Below are positions 1 through 8,885 of a DNA stretch of 64,000 nt, one piece after another (the stretch's first letter is position 1; each line of letters starts with the position of its first letter). This DNA comes from Methanoculleus marisnigri JR1 (GTDB lineage: Archaea > Halobacteriota > Methanomicrobia > Methanomicrobiales > Methanoculleaceae). The position numbers and the translations under genes are program-made. The notes beneath the pieces were generated by a model that was given only the letters and a program-made list of their open reading frames with translations, was not told where the DNA came from and searched no databases. The stretch is taken from assembly GCF_000015825.1 (NCBI RefSeq), contig NC_009051.1, positions 248,001 to 312,000 on the forward strand, given 5' to 3'.

Positions 1-255
1 GGAGGTTCGCATCCGGTGAGTCTCGTGCGTCACCTCCTCCCGGTGCCGGAGTGCTTCGATCATCCGGCCGGCAGAGTCCCCCTCCTCGAAGAACGGTGCG
101 AGGTGGCGGGCGATGAGGTCGCCTATCTCCATGCCGCGGGCAGCGTCATCGCCGATCCCGAACGTTTCGCAAAACGATCGGTTCAGCCGCACAACGGTAT
201 TATCCCGGTCAAGAATGACGACGGCATCGTCCAGTTCGTCAAAGCAGCGGTACAC
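1..255 (-). CDS. PAS-domain signalling protein, N-terminal part
   Basis: The reading frame runs off the left edge, so only the first 85 residues are visible. It starts with GTG at 255, preceded by a GGAG ribosome binding site seven bases upstream; the nearby ATG frame closes after eight codons. The peptide reads as a PAS sensor domain: residues 1-20 contain the pattern FDELDDAVVILDRDNTVV, followed by LNRSFCETFGIG, as in the first strand and helix of PAS folds. A TATA-like sequence on the minus strand near 328-338 could drive it. The full protein may be a histidine kinase or another PAS-linked regulator; its output domain lies outside the window. Confidence 0.7.
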   Translation of the reverse strand, partial: MYRCFDELDDAVVILDRDNTVVRLNRSFCETFGIGDDAARGMEIGDLIARHLAPFFEEGDSAGRMIEALRHREEVTHETHRMRTS

Positions 256-468
256 GGGAGATCTCCATCGGCCGGTGCGGGATGATCCCGGACGGCAGGC
301 GCTACGTACCAACTGTGGTTTACCGTGACCATAAATATCTCTCCCGGAACTGCCCGCATCCGTGCCGATACCGGGATCGCAGAAAAGGTTCCGGTAAACC
401 AGGTCCCGCCCCGCCCGGGCGTACACCCGCTGGGGGGCGTGCCGGGCCCTATATGAGGTACCTGAAAA

Positions 469-553
469 CGCCGAGGGGGAGATTTGAACTCCCGAGGTGC
501 CGAACACCAGTGGCTTTCGAGGCCACCGCCTTCCCGGACTAGACTACCTCGGC
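469..553 (-). tRNA. tRNA-Ser (anticodon CGA)
   Basis: The minus strand folds as a class II tRNA with a long variable arm. The seven-base acceptor stem GCCGAGG/CCTCGGC pairs exactly, and the anticodon loop CTCGAAA gives anticodon CGA. The T-loop TTCAAAT and discriminator G fit serine. No CCA is encoded. An AT-rich element about 21-25 bases upstream (near 571-577) may be its TATA box. Confidence 0.93.
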
Positions 554-605
554 ACAGAATCAGCCTAGAGTATTTAGGCTCTTCGACTATAATAGTATCG
601 AGATA

Positions 606-809
606 ATGCTCTGTCGATTCACCCTTATTCCGGACGGTCGTGTGCTGGTCTACCGCGGGCAGCCGGGCGACACGTATGAGATCGCCCTCCTCTCCTTCGG
701 TCTCAATCCGGATACGGCGCTGATATTTTGCCGCGGGCGGAGCGTTCCGCAGGACGAAGAAATAGCAGAGGAAGAAGCCGGGATCTTCCTGGCCTCTTCA
801 CGCGGGTGA
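606..809 (+). CDS. small protein, possible beta-grasp (ThiS/MoaD-like) fold
   Basis: This 67-residue frame fills the space between tRNA-Ser and the thermosome gene and ends one base before the stop of the convergent thermosome gene. The middle resembles ubiquitin-like sulfur carriers: a beta hairpin, then PDTALIFCRGRSVPQDEEI, which recalls the ThiS/MoaD stretch with a hydrophobic strand, a glycine turn and V-P-x-D. It lacks the terminal Gly-Gly needed for thiocarboxylate chemistry and ends in Arg-Gly. I do not recognise a specific family. The frame has coding-like composition and an AT-rich region ahead of it. The function is unknown; the fold suggestion is weak. Confidence 0.5.
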   Translation: MLCRFTLIPDGRVLVYRGQPGDTYEIALLSFGLNPDTALIFCRGRSVPQDEEIAEEEAGIFLASSRG

Positions 810-810
810 C

Positions 811-2400
811 TTATTGTCCGGCCGGCTGTCCGGTCTGGGTGATCATCATATCGTCGACGCGGACGAGGAGCATGGCCGTCTCGGTCGCGCTCTTGATCGC
901 CTGGGTCTTCACCCGCTGGGGTTCGATGACCCCGGCCTCAAACATATCGACGACCTCGCCGGTGTAGACGTTGAGCCCGGCGTGCTTCGCGCCGTCGGCG
1001 TGGGCCTTCCGGAGGGCGACGACCTTGTCGATGGTGTCGAATCCGGAGTTCTCCGCGAGCGTCCTCGGGACGACCTCGAAAGCGTTCGCAAACGCTTCGA
1101 TAGCGAGCTGGACCCGGCCGCCGACTGTTGCGGCGTAGTCGCGAATCTGGAGCTGGAGTTCGGTCTCGACCGATCCGCCGCCGACGACGAACTTGCCGTC
1201 CTCGATGGCGTCCTGGATGACCCGGGCCGCGTCGTAGACCGCCCGCTCGAGTTCGTCCAGCAGGAGTTGGGAGGTGCCCCGCAGGAGGATCGTGACGGCC
1301 TTTGGGTTTTCGCACCCGGAGATGATCGTCAGGTCGGCGTCGGGGACTTCCTCGGCCGCCTCGGCGTGGCCGAGCGTCTCCTCGGTGAGCTCCTCGGGCT
1401 TGTTGACGATGCTGCCGCAGAGCGCTCTCGCGGCGAACTTCATGTCGGCCTCTTTCACGTCTTCTATGGCGTAGATGCCATCCTTTGCCAGGTAATACTG
1501 CACCGCGTCAGCGATTCCCTTCTGGCAGAGGACGACGTTCGCGCCGGCGGCAACGATCTGCTCGGCAAGTTTTCGGAGGGACGCGCGCTCCTGCTCGGAG
1601 AACGCCTTCATCTGGTCGGAGGAGGTGATCTTGATCTTCGACTTCACCTGGGTCTTCGTGATCTCGAGCGGCTGGGCGAGCAGGGCTACTTTAGCGTCAG
1701 TGACCTTATCGGGCATCTGCTCGAAGACGCGCTTCTTGTCGATGACGATGCCCCGGATCAGTTCGGCGTCGTCCATCGAGTCGCCGACCTGCTTCTTGAT
1801 CTTGATGTCGTCCTCGTCCACGATGTAGGTGCCCCGGTCGGTTTTGCCCGCGACCTGGCGCACCGCGTCCACCACGATGCCGGAGATCTGGTCTTTGATT
1901 GCCTCGATGGACTTGCCGGTCATGGCGGTTCCGGCGAGTTTTATGAGGTTTTCCTTGTCCTCGGCACTGACGGCGATGGCCAGTTCCTCGAGGATTGCAA
2001 GGGCCTTCTCCATGCCGAGCTGATAGCCGTTCGCGATGATGGTGGGGTGCACGTCCTGTGCGAGCAGCGTCTCCGCCTCTTCCATAAGAGACCCGACGAT
2101 CACGGTTGCAGTCGTGGTGCCGTCACCGACCTCGTCGTCCTGGGTCTCCGCAACCTCGACGATCAACTTGCCGCCGGGATGCTGCACGGACATCTCGTGC
2201 AGGATGGTTGCCCCGTCGTTCGTGATCACCACGTCACCGCTGGAGCTGACCAGCATCTTGTCCATTCCCCTGGGGCCGAGTGTCGTCCGAACGGCGGCCG
2301 CAATTGCTTTTGCAGCCATGATATTCGAGTGTTGCGCCTCGAATCCGCGAGTGCGCTCAACGTTATCCCGCAAAATAATGATGGGCTGTCCAGCAAGCAT
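811..2400 (-). CDS. thsA: thermosome subunit (group II chaperonin)
   Basis: This is an ATP-driven protein-folding chaperonin that forms a double-ring complex in the cytoplasm. The 529 residues match the family length. Signature segments are [10 protein letters not shown] at 41-50, NDGATIL at 61-67 and the ATP-hydrolysis loop GDGTTT at 92-97. The start ATG has a strong AGGAGG site just upstream and a clear TATA box about 45 bases upstream. The C-terminus ends QTGQPAGQ and lacks the Gly-Gly-Met repeats found in many thermosomes. The gene is monocistronic and convergent with the small gene at 606-809. The letter of the symbol is a guess, since the number of paralogues is unknown. Confidence 0.97.
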   Translation of the reverse strand: MLAGQPIIILRDNVERTRGFEAQHSNIMAAKAIAAAVRTTLGPRGMDKMLVSSSGDVVITNDGATILHEMSVQHPGGKLIVEVAETQDDEVGDGTTTATVIVGSLMEEAETLLAQDVHPTIIANGYQLGMEKALAILEELAIAVSAEDKENLIKLAGTAMTGKSIEAIKDQISGIVVDAVRQVAGKTDRGTYIVDEDDIKIKKQVGDSMDDAELIRGIVIDKKRVFEQMPDKVTDAKVALLAQPLEITKTQVKSKIKITSSDQMKAFSEQERASLRKLAEQIVAAGANVVLCQKGIADAVQYYLAKDGIYAIEDVKEADMKFAARALCGSIVNKPEELTEETLGHAEAAEEVPDADLTIISGCENPKAVTILLRGTSQLLLDELERAVYDAARVIQDAIEDGKFVVGGGSVETELQLQIRDYAATVGGRVQLAIEAFANAFEVVPRTLAENSGFDTIDKVVALRKAHADGAKHAGLNVYTGEVVDMFEAGVIEPQRVKTQAIKSATETAMLLVRVDDMMITQTGQPAGQ

Positions 2401-2440
2401 TGTATAATCCTCCTTTGCTCGTTAGGTTTGTTCAGAGGTT

Positions 2441-2451
2441 CTATATAAATT
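2441..2451 (-). promoter_or_regulatory. TATA box for the thermosome gene
   Basis: On the minus strand the sequence reads AATTTATATAG, a good archaeal TATA box, 41-51 bases upstream of the thermosome ATG. The predicted start of transcription is near 2415, leaving a short leader with the AGGAGG site. It lies in the 212-bp gap between the thermosome and the PRTase gene. Confidence 0.7.
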
Positions 2452-2612
2452 GGTCGATGGCACCCGTCCTTTCCGGGACGCCCCGGCCCGACGGCGGCGA
2501 TGTATCTCCTGTCGGCCGCCGTTACGCGCCCGGATCCCCCGGACCGGTTGCGATCCGTTTCGCCGCTCCCGCCGGGGCGGGTTCGGGCGGATCAAAAAAA
2601 GTGCCGGGCCGT

Positions 2613-3227
2613 TCACCCGAGCCTCGATATCACGAAGAGCGAGTGGACCGGGACTCCGTCGATCTCCCTCGCCCCCCGCTTGTCGAAGAGCGACCAGACC
2701 GCCACCGGCGTGGCCCCATGCTGCCGGAGAAACGCTATCGTCTCGGAAAGCGTCGTCCCGGTCGTGACGACGTCGTCGACGATGATGCACCGCTGGGCGG
2801 CGATCGCGGAGAAGGTGCCCGAGAGCGACCCGGTTGGTGCTTCGCTCCGGCTGTGCTTCGCCGGGAGGTATACCGCGAGTTTCAGCCCCTCCTCCGCGGC
2901 GATGAGGGTGGCGAGCGGGGCACCCGACGGCGCGATCCCGACGACCGTGTCGGGAAGATCCTCGATGGCACGTACGTCTCCTCCCTCCTCCAGGTAGAGG
3001 AAGCGTTTGAGCATCATCATCGCCATGTCGTTTAAGAGCACGCCGTGGCTCCCTACGGCCGCCCAATCGATGTGGACGTCTTTCGGGGCTTCCATGCCCT
3101 TCTGCTGGGTGAGCAGCCAGGTGACCGTCTCCATCGAGAGACCCAGCTCGTCGGAGATCTGGCCGGGGGTGTGCCCTTCTGCCTGGAGCGCCTTTGCCTT
3201 CGTGATCAGCTCTTCGAGCGCGGACAT
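2613..3227 (-). CDS. orotate phosphoribosyltransferase-like regulator (GfcR type)
   Basis: The 204 residues combine an N-terminal helix-turn-helix-like segment (about 1-45, with GHTPGQISDELGLSMETV) and a type I phosphoribosyltransferase domain. The PRPP-binding motif CIIVDDVVTTGTTL is at 147-160. This domain order is that of archaeal PyrE-like proteins, some of which act as transcription regulators (GfcR of haloarchaea) instead of making OMP. It is the last gene of the prs-rtcA-nob1 operon, 21 bases after nob1. Its PRPP-binding fold sits well beside a PRPP synthase gene. Whether it is an enzyme or a regulator cannot be told from sequence. Confidence 0.85.
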   Translation of the reverse strand: MSALEELITKAKALQAEGHTPGQISDELGLSMETVTWLLTQQKGMEAPKDVHIDWAAVGSHGVLLNDMAMMMLKRFLYLEEGGDVRAIEDLPDTVVGIAPSGAPLATLIAAEEGLKLAVYLPAKHSRSEAPTGSLSGTFSAIAAQRCIIVDDVVTTGTTLSETIAFLRQHGATPVAVWSLFDKRGAREIDGVPVHSLFVISRLG

Positions 3228-3248
3228 GGTGAAAAGATCTCCGGGTGA

Positions 3249-3704
3249 TTATTTAAGCTTTCTTTTGATTGATGCGCCGCAGATCGGGCAGTCTCCCGGC
3301 CCCTTCCAGTACCGCCCGCACCCGCTGCACCGGTACCGCCACCGGATCGGCCGGGCCGGCCGTTGCCTGATGCTCCGGGTCTCGATACCGAGGCGATGGG
3401 CGACGTTCTGGACGGCGAAGTCGTCGGTGACGAGGACGGCCGAGAGTTCCAGCGCGAGCGCGAGGATGTCCCGGTCGGTTCCGGAGAGCACCCCGCTATC
3501 TCCCGTCCGGAGTGCGGCCGCATCCACCCGTGCCAGATCTTCCTCGCGCGGTTCCCGGACCCGGAGCCCCGCGGCCGTGAGAACCTCGAACCGGCATTTC
3601 GCGTGGGTGTCGGTGAGCTCCGCGACGACCGACGGTGTGGTCGAGGCCGGGCCATCGAAGGGGATCTCCGTAAAAAAGACCGAAGCGTCGAGGACAAGCG
3701 TCAT
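3249..3704 (-). CDS. nob1: rRNA maturation endonuclease Nob1
   Basis: Nob1 cleaves the 3' end of 16S rRNA during small-subunit maturation. The 151 residues contain a PIN nuclease domain with acidic residues D6, E29, D77/D79 and D94. A zinc ribbon with C126, C129, C139 and C142 follows, then a basic tail. The chosen ATG at 3704 overlaps the rtcA stop as ATGA; the open frame continues upstream, but that part is a shadow of rtcA. It lies third in the prs-rtcA-nob1 operon, which links RNA processing with PRPP supply. Confidence 0.93.
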   Translation of the reverse strand: MTLVLDASVFFTEIPFDGPASTTPSVVAELTDTHAKCRFEVLTAAGLRVREPREEDLARVDAAALRTGDSGVLSGTDRDILALALELSAVLVTDDFAVQNVAHRLGIETRSIRQRPARPIRWRYRCSGCGRYWKGPGDCPICGASIKRKLK

Positions 3705-4687
3705 GCCGAGAACCTCACGATATCGTTCTTCTGGCAGACTATGGGGTACCCGAACTCCGCGAGGAGAGAGCCTGCGGTCTTTGCATGCATCGTGAGGGTA
3801 TGGGTGCTGTACTCTCCGCCGTGGCAGGCGAGGTGAACGAGAAGCTGGTCGGCGAGGTGGATGTCGACCGTGCCGGGGCTGCGGTATTCGTCGGCGAGGG
3901 CCCGTGCGGCTGCTTGACCCACCTTTTCGGCGGGAAGCCCCCGCTTCCCGAGAGCGACGGCACCCTTCGCCCCGCTCCAGACCGTGACCGAACTCCCGAC
4001 ACTCGTCCCGCCCTCGCGGGGATCGAGTGCCGCGGTGCAGGGAAGACCGAGTTCCCGATCCAGGAGACTCTGAGCGGCCGCCGCCTGGCGCTCCGCGACG
4101 TGCGCGGGAAGGCCCGCCGAGCAGGACACGATTCCGCAGCCGCCCTCCTCTCCTTCCGGGATCGCGATCGGGTCCGGGCGGGACGGTTCCACCCGGACGT
4201 GCACCCGCCCCCCTCCGCGGGGATAATACCCTCTCTCGCGCACCGTGATCTCGATCGAGGCCCCGGCGCGGCGGAGCACCGGCGCGAAGACACGATCCAG
4301 GTAATCGATGGTCGGGCTCCACGGCACCTCCGTCCCGCCCGAAACGGTGATGCTCCCGCCGGCTTGAAGGGCGACCGGGAGCCACGCCTGGACGATGAGG
4401 GGTATGCTCCCGGCGGTGCCGGGGTCGATCGCGAGGTCCTTCCGCCGGATCCGGCCGGGAGCAAACGAGATCTCCCGGCTCCCCGGCGTTAGGCCCGTGC
4501 ATTCTGCATCGCAGGCTCCGGCGACCGCCCGGACGGCGGCGATGTGCTGGGGGGCAAGCCCGGGGTTCGGCCGGTTCTCCCGGATCCTGGTCACGGTGAC
4601 CGGAGTGGCGGAGATAGCTGATAAGGCGACCGCCAGGCGGAGGATCTGCCCGCCTCCTTCGAGATGTGATCCGTCAACGGTGAGCAT
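3701..4687 (-). CDS. rtcA: RNA 3'-terminal phosphate cyclase
   Basis: The enzyme converts an RNA 3'-phosphate to a 2',3'-cyclic phosphate using ATP. The 328 residues start MLTVDGSHLEGGGQILR, the conserved N-terminus of the family. The C-terminal segment GEYSTHTLTMHAKT contains the histidine region expected for nucleotidylation. The ATG at 4687 lies inside the end of prs (14-base overlap). A longer open frame upstream is only the other frame of prs. The stop overlaps the nob1 start, so translation is probably coupled. Confidence 0.94.
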   Translation of the reverse strand: MLTVDGSHLEGGGQILRLAVALSAISATPVTVTRIRENRPNPGLAPQHIAAVRAVAGACDAECTGLTPGSREISFAPGRIRRKDLAIDPGTAGSIPLIVQAWLPVALQAGGSITVSGGTEVPWSPTIDYLDRVFAPVLRRAGASIEITVRERGYYPRGGGRVHVRVEPSRPDPIAIPEGEEGGCGIVSCSAGLPAHVAERQAAAAQSLLDRELGLPCTAALDPREGGTSVGSSVTVWSGAKGAVALGKRGLPAEKVGQAAARALADEYRSPGTVDIHLADQLLVHLACHGGEYSTHTLTMHAKTAGSLLAEFGYPIVCQKNDIVRFSA

Positions 4688-5531
4688 CTTCCCTGATCGC
4701 GGTGACGATAGCACTTGCCGCAGATATGAAACTTGAGGCGTTCTCGTAGGTGTCGCTGGAGACGACCGAAGAGACTCCCGCCGCCCGCAGACGGGTGTAG
4801 GCGCCGCTCGTGAGCACCCCGTGGACACAGGCCGCGTGGATGGATGCGGCCCCCTGTTCCCGGAGCATGCAGGCGGCGGTCGCGAGGGTTCCGCCGGTGG
4901 ATATGATGTCGTCCACGATCACGACGTCCCGGCCGGCCGCATCGATGGTCTTCGGGGCGATCCTGACCTCCTCGCCCGAGAGCCGGGTCTTTTCGAGGTG
5001 GTCGCAGTCCCATCCGCCGACCGCCGCGACGTCCGAAGCGAAGCCGATCGCGCCCTCGTCCGGTGCGAGAACCAGGGGGTTTTTCAGGCGCAGGTCGCCG
5101 ACGTACCCCCCGACGGCCGGGGCGATGGTGACGTTCTTCGCCGGGACGCCGAAGTGACCCAGCACGCCCGGGTCGTGGATGTTGACGACGTAGACCCGCT
5201 CGATGCCGGCCGAGAGGGCCCGTGCGACCGCCCGGGCGCTGATCGGCTCGCCGGGGGAGAAGCGTTTGTCCTGCCGGGAGTAGCCGAGATACGGAACCAC
5301 CAGCGTGTTCTTCGATTGATCGGCGGCATCGATCGCGAGAAGGGTCTGCATGAACATATCGTTGTCCACGATGCTGCTGACGATCAGGGTCTCGTCGTCC
5401 AGTTCTCTGCACTTAAGATACAGTTCCCCGTCGGGAAATCGGGTGAATTTCGTCTCGACCAGTGGGGCCCCAAGTTTTTCGGCAACGCGGGCTGCAAGAA
5501 CCTGGGACCGTTCCGTGCTGATTATTCTCAT
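4674..5531 (-). CDS. prs: ribose-phosphate pyrophosphokinase
   Basis: This enzyme makes PRPP from ribose 5-phosphate and ATP for nucleotide, histidine and tryptophan synthesis. The 285 residues match archaeal PRPP synthases. Visible motifs are FPDGELYLK at 32-40, NDMFMQTLL near 57-65, the basic stretch YSRQDKRF at 84-91 and the PRPP loop RDVVIVDDIISTGGTL at 201-216. It is the first gene of the minus-strand operon, about 40 bases from an AT-rich element it shares with the divergent lonB gene. Confidence 0.96.
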   Translation of the reverse strand: MRIISTERSQVLAARVAEKLGAPLVETKFTRFPDGELYLKCRELDDETLIVSSIVDNDMFMQTLLAIDAADQSKNTLVVPYLGYSRQDKRFSPGEPISARAVARALSAGIERVYVVNIHDPGVLGHFGVPAKNVTIAPAVGGYVGDLRLKNPLVLAPDEGAIGFASDVAAVGGWDCDHLEKTRLSGEEVRIAPKTIDAAGRDVVIVDDIISTGGTLATAACMLREQGAASIHAACVHGVLTSGAYTRLRAAGVSSVVSSDTYENASSFISAASAIVTAIREDAHR

Positions 5532-5570
5532 GAAACACCTTTGCTAGAAAGTATTTGAACGAGGATGAAT

Positions 5571-5582
5571 AAATTATATAAG
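5571..5582. promoter_or_regulatory. shared TATA region for prs (-) and lonB (+)
   Basis: AAATTATATAAG reads as a TATA box on the plus strand and as CTTATATAATTT on the minus strand. The lonB ATG at 5613 lies 31 bases beyond its right end and the prs ATG at 5531 lies 40 bases beyond its left end. It is the only AT-rich element between the two divergent genes, so it may serve both directions. Confidence 0.6.
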
Positions 5583-5612
5583 TACCAGTGCAGCAAAGAG
5601 GTAAACTCGACG

Positions 5613-7550
5613 ATGGATTCGACGCCAACAACAGAAATTCCCAACATCGAGCTCACGACCGACGATCTGGAGGAGACGGATGTCTTTTCCGGTCTTGAGC
5701 TAAGCGCATCGTCGGATATCGACGTACCCCCGAATCTCATCGACCAGGTCATCGGCCAGGAGCACGGTGTCGAGGTGATCCGGAAGGCCGCGGTCCAGCG
5801 CAGGCACGTGATGATGATCGGCACCCCCGGAACCGGCAAATCGATGCTGGCGAAGGCGATGGCCGAGCTCCTCCCCAAAGAGGAACTGCAGGACATTATG
5901 GTCTACCCGAATCCCGAGGACAACAATAATCCCATCATCAGGACCGTCCCTGCCGGCCGCGGCAAGCAGATCGTCAACGCCCACAAGGTGGAGGCGAGGA
6001 AGAAGATCCAGATGCGGAGCACCCTTGTCATGCTCCTCATCATCGGTATCATCGGCTACGCGATCATCACCTACCAGTGGCTGATGGGCATCATCGCCGC
6101 CGCGTTCGTCTTCATAGCGTTGAAGTATTCGATGCCCCGCGAGGAGGCGATGGTCCCGAAGCTCCTGATATCCCACGACTCGAACACCATGGCGCCCTTT
6201 ATCGACGCCACCGGTTCGCACGCGGGCGCCCTGCTCGGCGACGTCCGGCACGACCCCTTCCAGAGCGGCGGGCTCGAGACGCCTTCCCACGACCGTGTCG
6301 AGGGTGGGGCCATCCACCGGGCGCACGGGGGGGTGCTCTTCATCGACGAGATCAACACCCTCACCCCCCACTCCCAGCAGAACCTGCTGACCGCGCTCCA
6401 GGAGGGCACCTTCCCGATCACCGGCCAGAGCGAGCGTTCGAGCGGCGCGATGGTCAGGACGGAGCCGGTTCCCTGCCGGTTCGTGATGATCGCGGCAGGC
6501 AACATCGACGCCATCCAGGGGATGCACCCGGCGCTCCGGTCGCGTATCCGGGGCTACGGCTACGAGGTCTACATGCGCGAGACGATGGAGGACACCCAGG
6601 AGAACCGGAAGAAGTTCCTCCGGTTCATCGCGCAGGAGGTCAAGAACGACGGGAAGATCCCCCACTTCGACCGGGCCGCCATGCTCGAGGTGCTCCGCGA
6701 GGCCCGGCGCCGCTCGAACCGGAAGGGCCACCTGACCCTGAAACTCCGTGACATGGGCGGGCTCATCCGGGTGGCGGGCGATCTCGCCCGGCAGGAAGGT
6801 GCGGAGTTCACCTCGGCAAAGCACGTCCTCGCCGCGAAATCGGCCTCCCGCTCGATTGAAGACCAGATCTCCGACGAGTATATCAGGCGGAGCCGCGACT
6901 ACGACATCACCGTCGTCGAGGGCACCCGGGTGGGCCGGGTGAACGGGCTTGCGGTGATGGGGAGCGACTCCGGTTCGGTGCTTCCCGTCATGGCCGAGGT
7001 GACCCCGAGCCAGGGGGCGAACGGTACGGTCATCGCGACCGGCATGCTGAAAGATATCGCCAAGGAATCGATCACGAACGTCAGCGCCCTCATCAAGAAG
7101 TTCACGGGCAAGGACATCCGGAACATGGACATTCACGTCCAGTTCATCGGCACCTACGGCGGTGTCGAGGGTGACTCCGCCTCCGTGACCGTGGCGACGG
7201 CGGTGATCAGCGCCATCGAGAACATCCCGGTGCGTCAGGACGTCGCGATGACCGGTTCGCTCTCCGTCCGGGGCGACGTTCTCCCCATCGGCGGCGTCAC
7301 CTACAAGATCGAGGCGGCGGCAAAAGCCGGGATCAAGAAGGTGATCATCCCGCGGTCGAACCTCGACGACGTCCTCATCGAGGATCGTTACCGCGCGATG
7401 ATCGAGGTGGTGCCGGTCGACCACATCGAAGAGGTTCTCCAGAACGCGCTCGTCCCCGAGAACCGGGACGGGTTTATTTCGAAGCTCCGGAAACTGGCGG
7501 TCAACCCGACCGCTCTCTTCGACCCGAACGTCGGGCGTTCCGTAGTCTGA
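5613..7550 (+). CDS. lonB: archaeal Lon protease, membrane-anchored (LonB)
   Basis: This is an ATP-dependent AAA+ serine-lysine protease for protein quality control at the membrane. In the 645-residue form Walker A is GTPGTGKS at 70-77, two membrane helices lie near 136-153 and 157-172 inside the AAA+ domain as is typical of LonB, and Walker B is VLFIDE at 241-246. The protease dyad is S522 (in GDSAS) and K565. An ATG at 5565 is in frame, but it lies upstream of the TATA box at 5571-5582, so transcripts should not include it. The ATG at 5613 fits the promoter distance and has a GAGGT site. Confidence 0.95.
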   Translation: MDSTPTTEIPNIELTTDDLEETDVFSGLELSASSDIDVPPNLIDQVIGQEHGVEVIRKAAVQRRHVMMIGTPGTGKSMLAKAMAELLPKEELQDIMVYPNPEDNNNPIIRTVPAGRGKQIVNAHKVEARKKIQMRSTLVMLLIIGIIGYAIITYQWLMGIIAAAFVFIALKYSMPREEAMVPKLLISHDSNTMAPFIDATGSHAGALLGDVRHDPFQSGGLETPSHDRVEGGAIHRAHGGVLFIDEINTLTPHSQQNLLTALQEGTFPITGQSERSSGAMVRTEPVPCRFVMIAAGNIDAIQGMHPALRSRIRGYGYEVYMRETMEDTQENRKKFLRFIAQEVKNDGKIPHFDRAAMLEVLREARRRSNRKGHLTLKLRDMGGLIRVAGDLARQEGAEFTSAKHVLAAKSASRSIEDQISDEYIRRSRDYDITVVEGTRVGRVNGLAVMGSDSGSVLPVMAEVTPSQGANGTVIATGMLKDIAKESITNVSALIKKFTGKDIRNMDIHVQFIGTYGGVEGDSASVTVATAVISAIENIPVRQDVAMTGSLSVRGDVLPIGGVTYKIEAAAKAGIKKVIIPRSNLDDVLIEDRYRAMIEVVPVDHIEEVLQNALVPENRDGFISKLRKLAVNPTALFDPNVGRSVV

Positions 7551-7556
7551 TGACCT

Positions 7557-8885
7557 ATGGCTGAAGTGCGCTATTACGATATCCGGTGCGTACGCGGCGA
7601 GATCACCCTGGTCGATATCGACAACGGGGTAATCGAGTCCGCGGGCACCTCATTTTTCGATAAAGCCGTGATCCGGGTGCTGGGATCGAAAGGCTGGGGC
7701 ATCCTCACCCGCGATCACGTCGATATCGATTCGAAACGCGAGGTCGAGAGTCTCGTCGAGGCGGCATCGCGCCTTGCGGCCGTCACGGAGGATCATCTCG
7801 ACCTTGCCGACGCGCCGCGCGGCGTGCTCCCGGTTCCGCCCCTCGGGGAAGATCCCCGGGACGTCGATCTCGAAGAGAAGACCCGGCTGCTTGCCGGGAT
7901 CGAAGGTGCGGCACGGGTTGCCGGGGTGGGAAACACCCGCGCGCGCTACACCGAGGGGATCGACGCGGTCCGGTTCCTGGATTCGAGCGGGAACGAGTAC
8001 TCCTACGAGGCCGTCCGGTCCGGGTTCTCGGTCGTCGCCATCGCGTCCAGGAACGGCGTGATGCAGATGGGGAGCGAACGCGACCACATCACCACCGGGT
8101 TCAACCTCCGGAACAAGCAGGATCTCGGCCGGAAGGCGGGCGAGGTCGCGGTCTCCCTGCTCGACGCGAAACTCCCGAAAGGCGGGACAAAACGGGCGGT
8201 GCTCGACCCGGAGCTTGCGGGCGTCTTCACCCACGAGGCGGTCGGCCACGCGAGCGAGGGCGACCTCGTCCGCGAAGGTGCATCGGTCCTTGGCGGGAAG
8301 ATCGGCGAACGCATCGGCTGTCCGGGGCTCGTGATCGTCGACGATCCCTCCCTCCCCGAGTTCGGGTTCATGCCCGTCGACGCCGAGGGGGTGGCGGTAG
8401 AGCGCACGGAGATCATCCGCGACGGCATCCTTTCCTCATATCTCCACAACCGCGAGACCCTCGTGGCGGTCGGGAACGGTATCCCCGGCCACGCCCGGGC
8501 GGAGCACGGGGCACCGCCGATCGTCCGGATGAGCAACACCTTCATCGAAAACGGCGACGCGGCCTACGACGAGATCCTCGAGGAGTGCAGGGATGGTATC
8601 CTTCTCATCGGGTCGCGTGGGGGCCAGGTCGACCCCGGCCGCGGCGTCTTCCAGTTCAACGCGGAGTATGGCTACCTCATCGAGGGTGGCGAGAAGGCCG
8701 GTATGGTCCGGGACGTCTCGCTTTCGGGCGAGATCCTCTCGACGCTCCATAGCATAGCCCTGATCGGAAACGACCGGAAGATGAGCCCGGGGTACTGCGG
8801 GAAAGGCGGGCAGAGCGTCCCGGTCAGCGACGGCGCGCCCCATCTCCTGCTCGAGAATGCAACCATCGGGGGGCGCGGCGAATGA
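7557..8885 (+). CDS. tldD: TldD-family metalloprotease
   Basis: The 442 residues form one half of the TldD/TldE peptidase pair, which degrades unfolded peptides and matures some modified peptides in bacteria. The metal-binding motif HEAVGH is at 226-231, followed by SEGD, as in TldD. Further conserved stretches include GVGNTRARYTEG and the glycine-rich GRGVFQFN near the C-terminus. The gene starts six bases after lonB and its stop overlaps the tldE start (ATGA), so both subunits are likely made together. The cellular substrate in methanogens is not known. Confidence 0.93.
   Translation: MAEVRYYDIRCVRGEITLVDIDNGVIESAGTSFFDKAVIRVLGSKGWGILTRDHVDIDSKREVESLVEAASRLAAVTEDHLDLADAPRGVLPVPPLGEDPRDVDLEEKTRLLAGIEGAARVAGVGNTRARYTEGIDAVRFLDSSGNEYSYEAVRSGFSVVAIASRNGVMQMGSERDHITTGFNLRNKQDLGRKAGEVAVSLLDAKLPKGGTKRAVLDPELAGVFTHEAVGHASEGDLVREGASVLGGKIGERIGCPGLVIVDDPSLPEFGFMPVDAEGVAVERTEIIRDGILSSYLHNRETLVAVGNGIPGHARAEHGAPPIVRMSNTFIENGDAAYDEILEECRDGILLIGSRGGQVDPGRGVFQFNAEYGYLIEGGEKAGMVRDVSLSGEILSTLHSIALIGNDRKMSPGYCGKGGQSVPVSDGAPHLLLENATIGGRGE

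Noticed and set aside
814..2448. 544-residue plus-strand open frame opposite the thermosome
   Set aside because: It is an antisense shadow of a high-GC gene; the minus-strand product is a clear thermosome.
5565..5612. Upstream ATG for lonB adding 16 residues
   Set aside because: The codon precedes the TATA box at 5571-5582, so it should not be in the transcript.
5700..7424. 574-residue minus-strand open frame opposite lonB
   Set aside because: It is a shadow frame of lonB with no recognisable motif.
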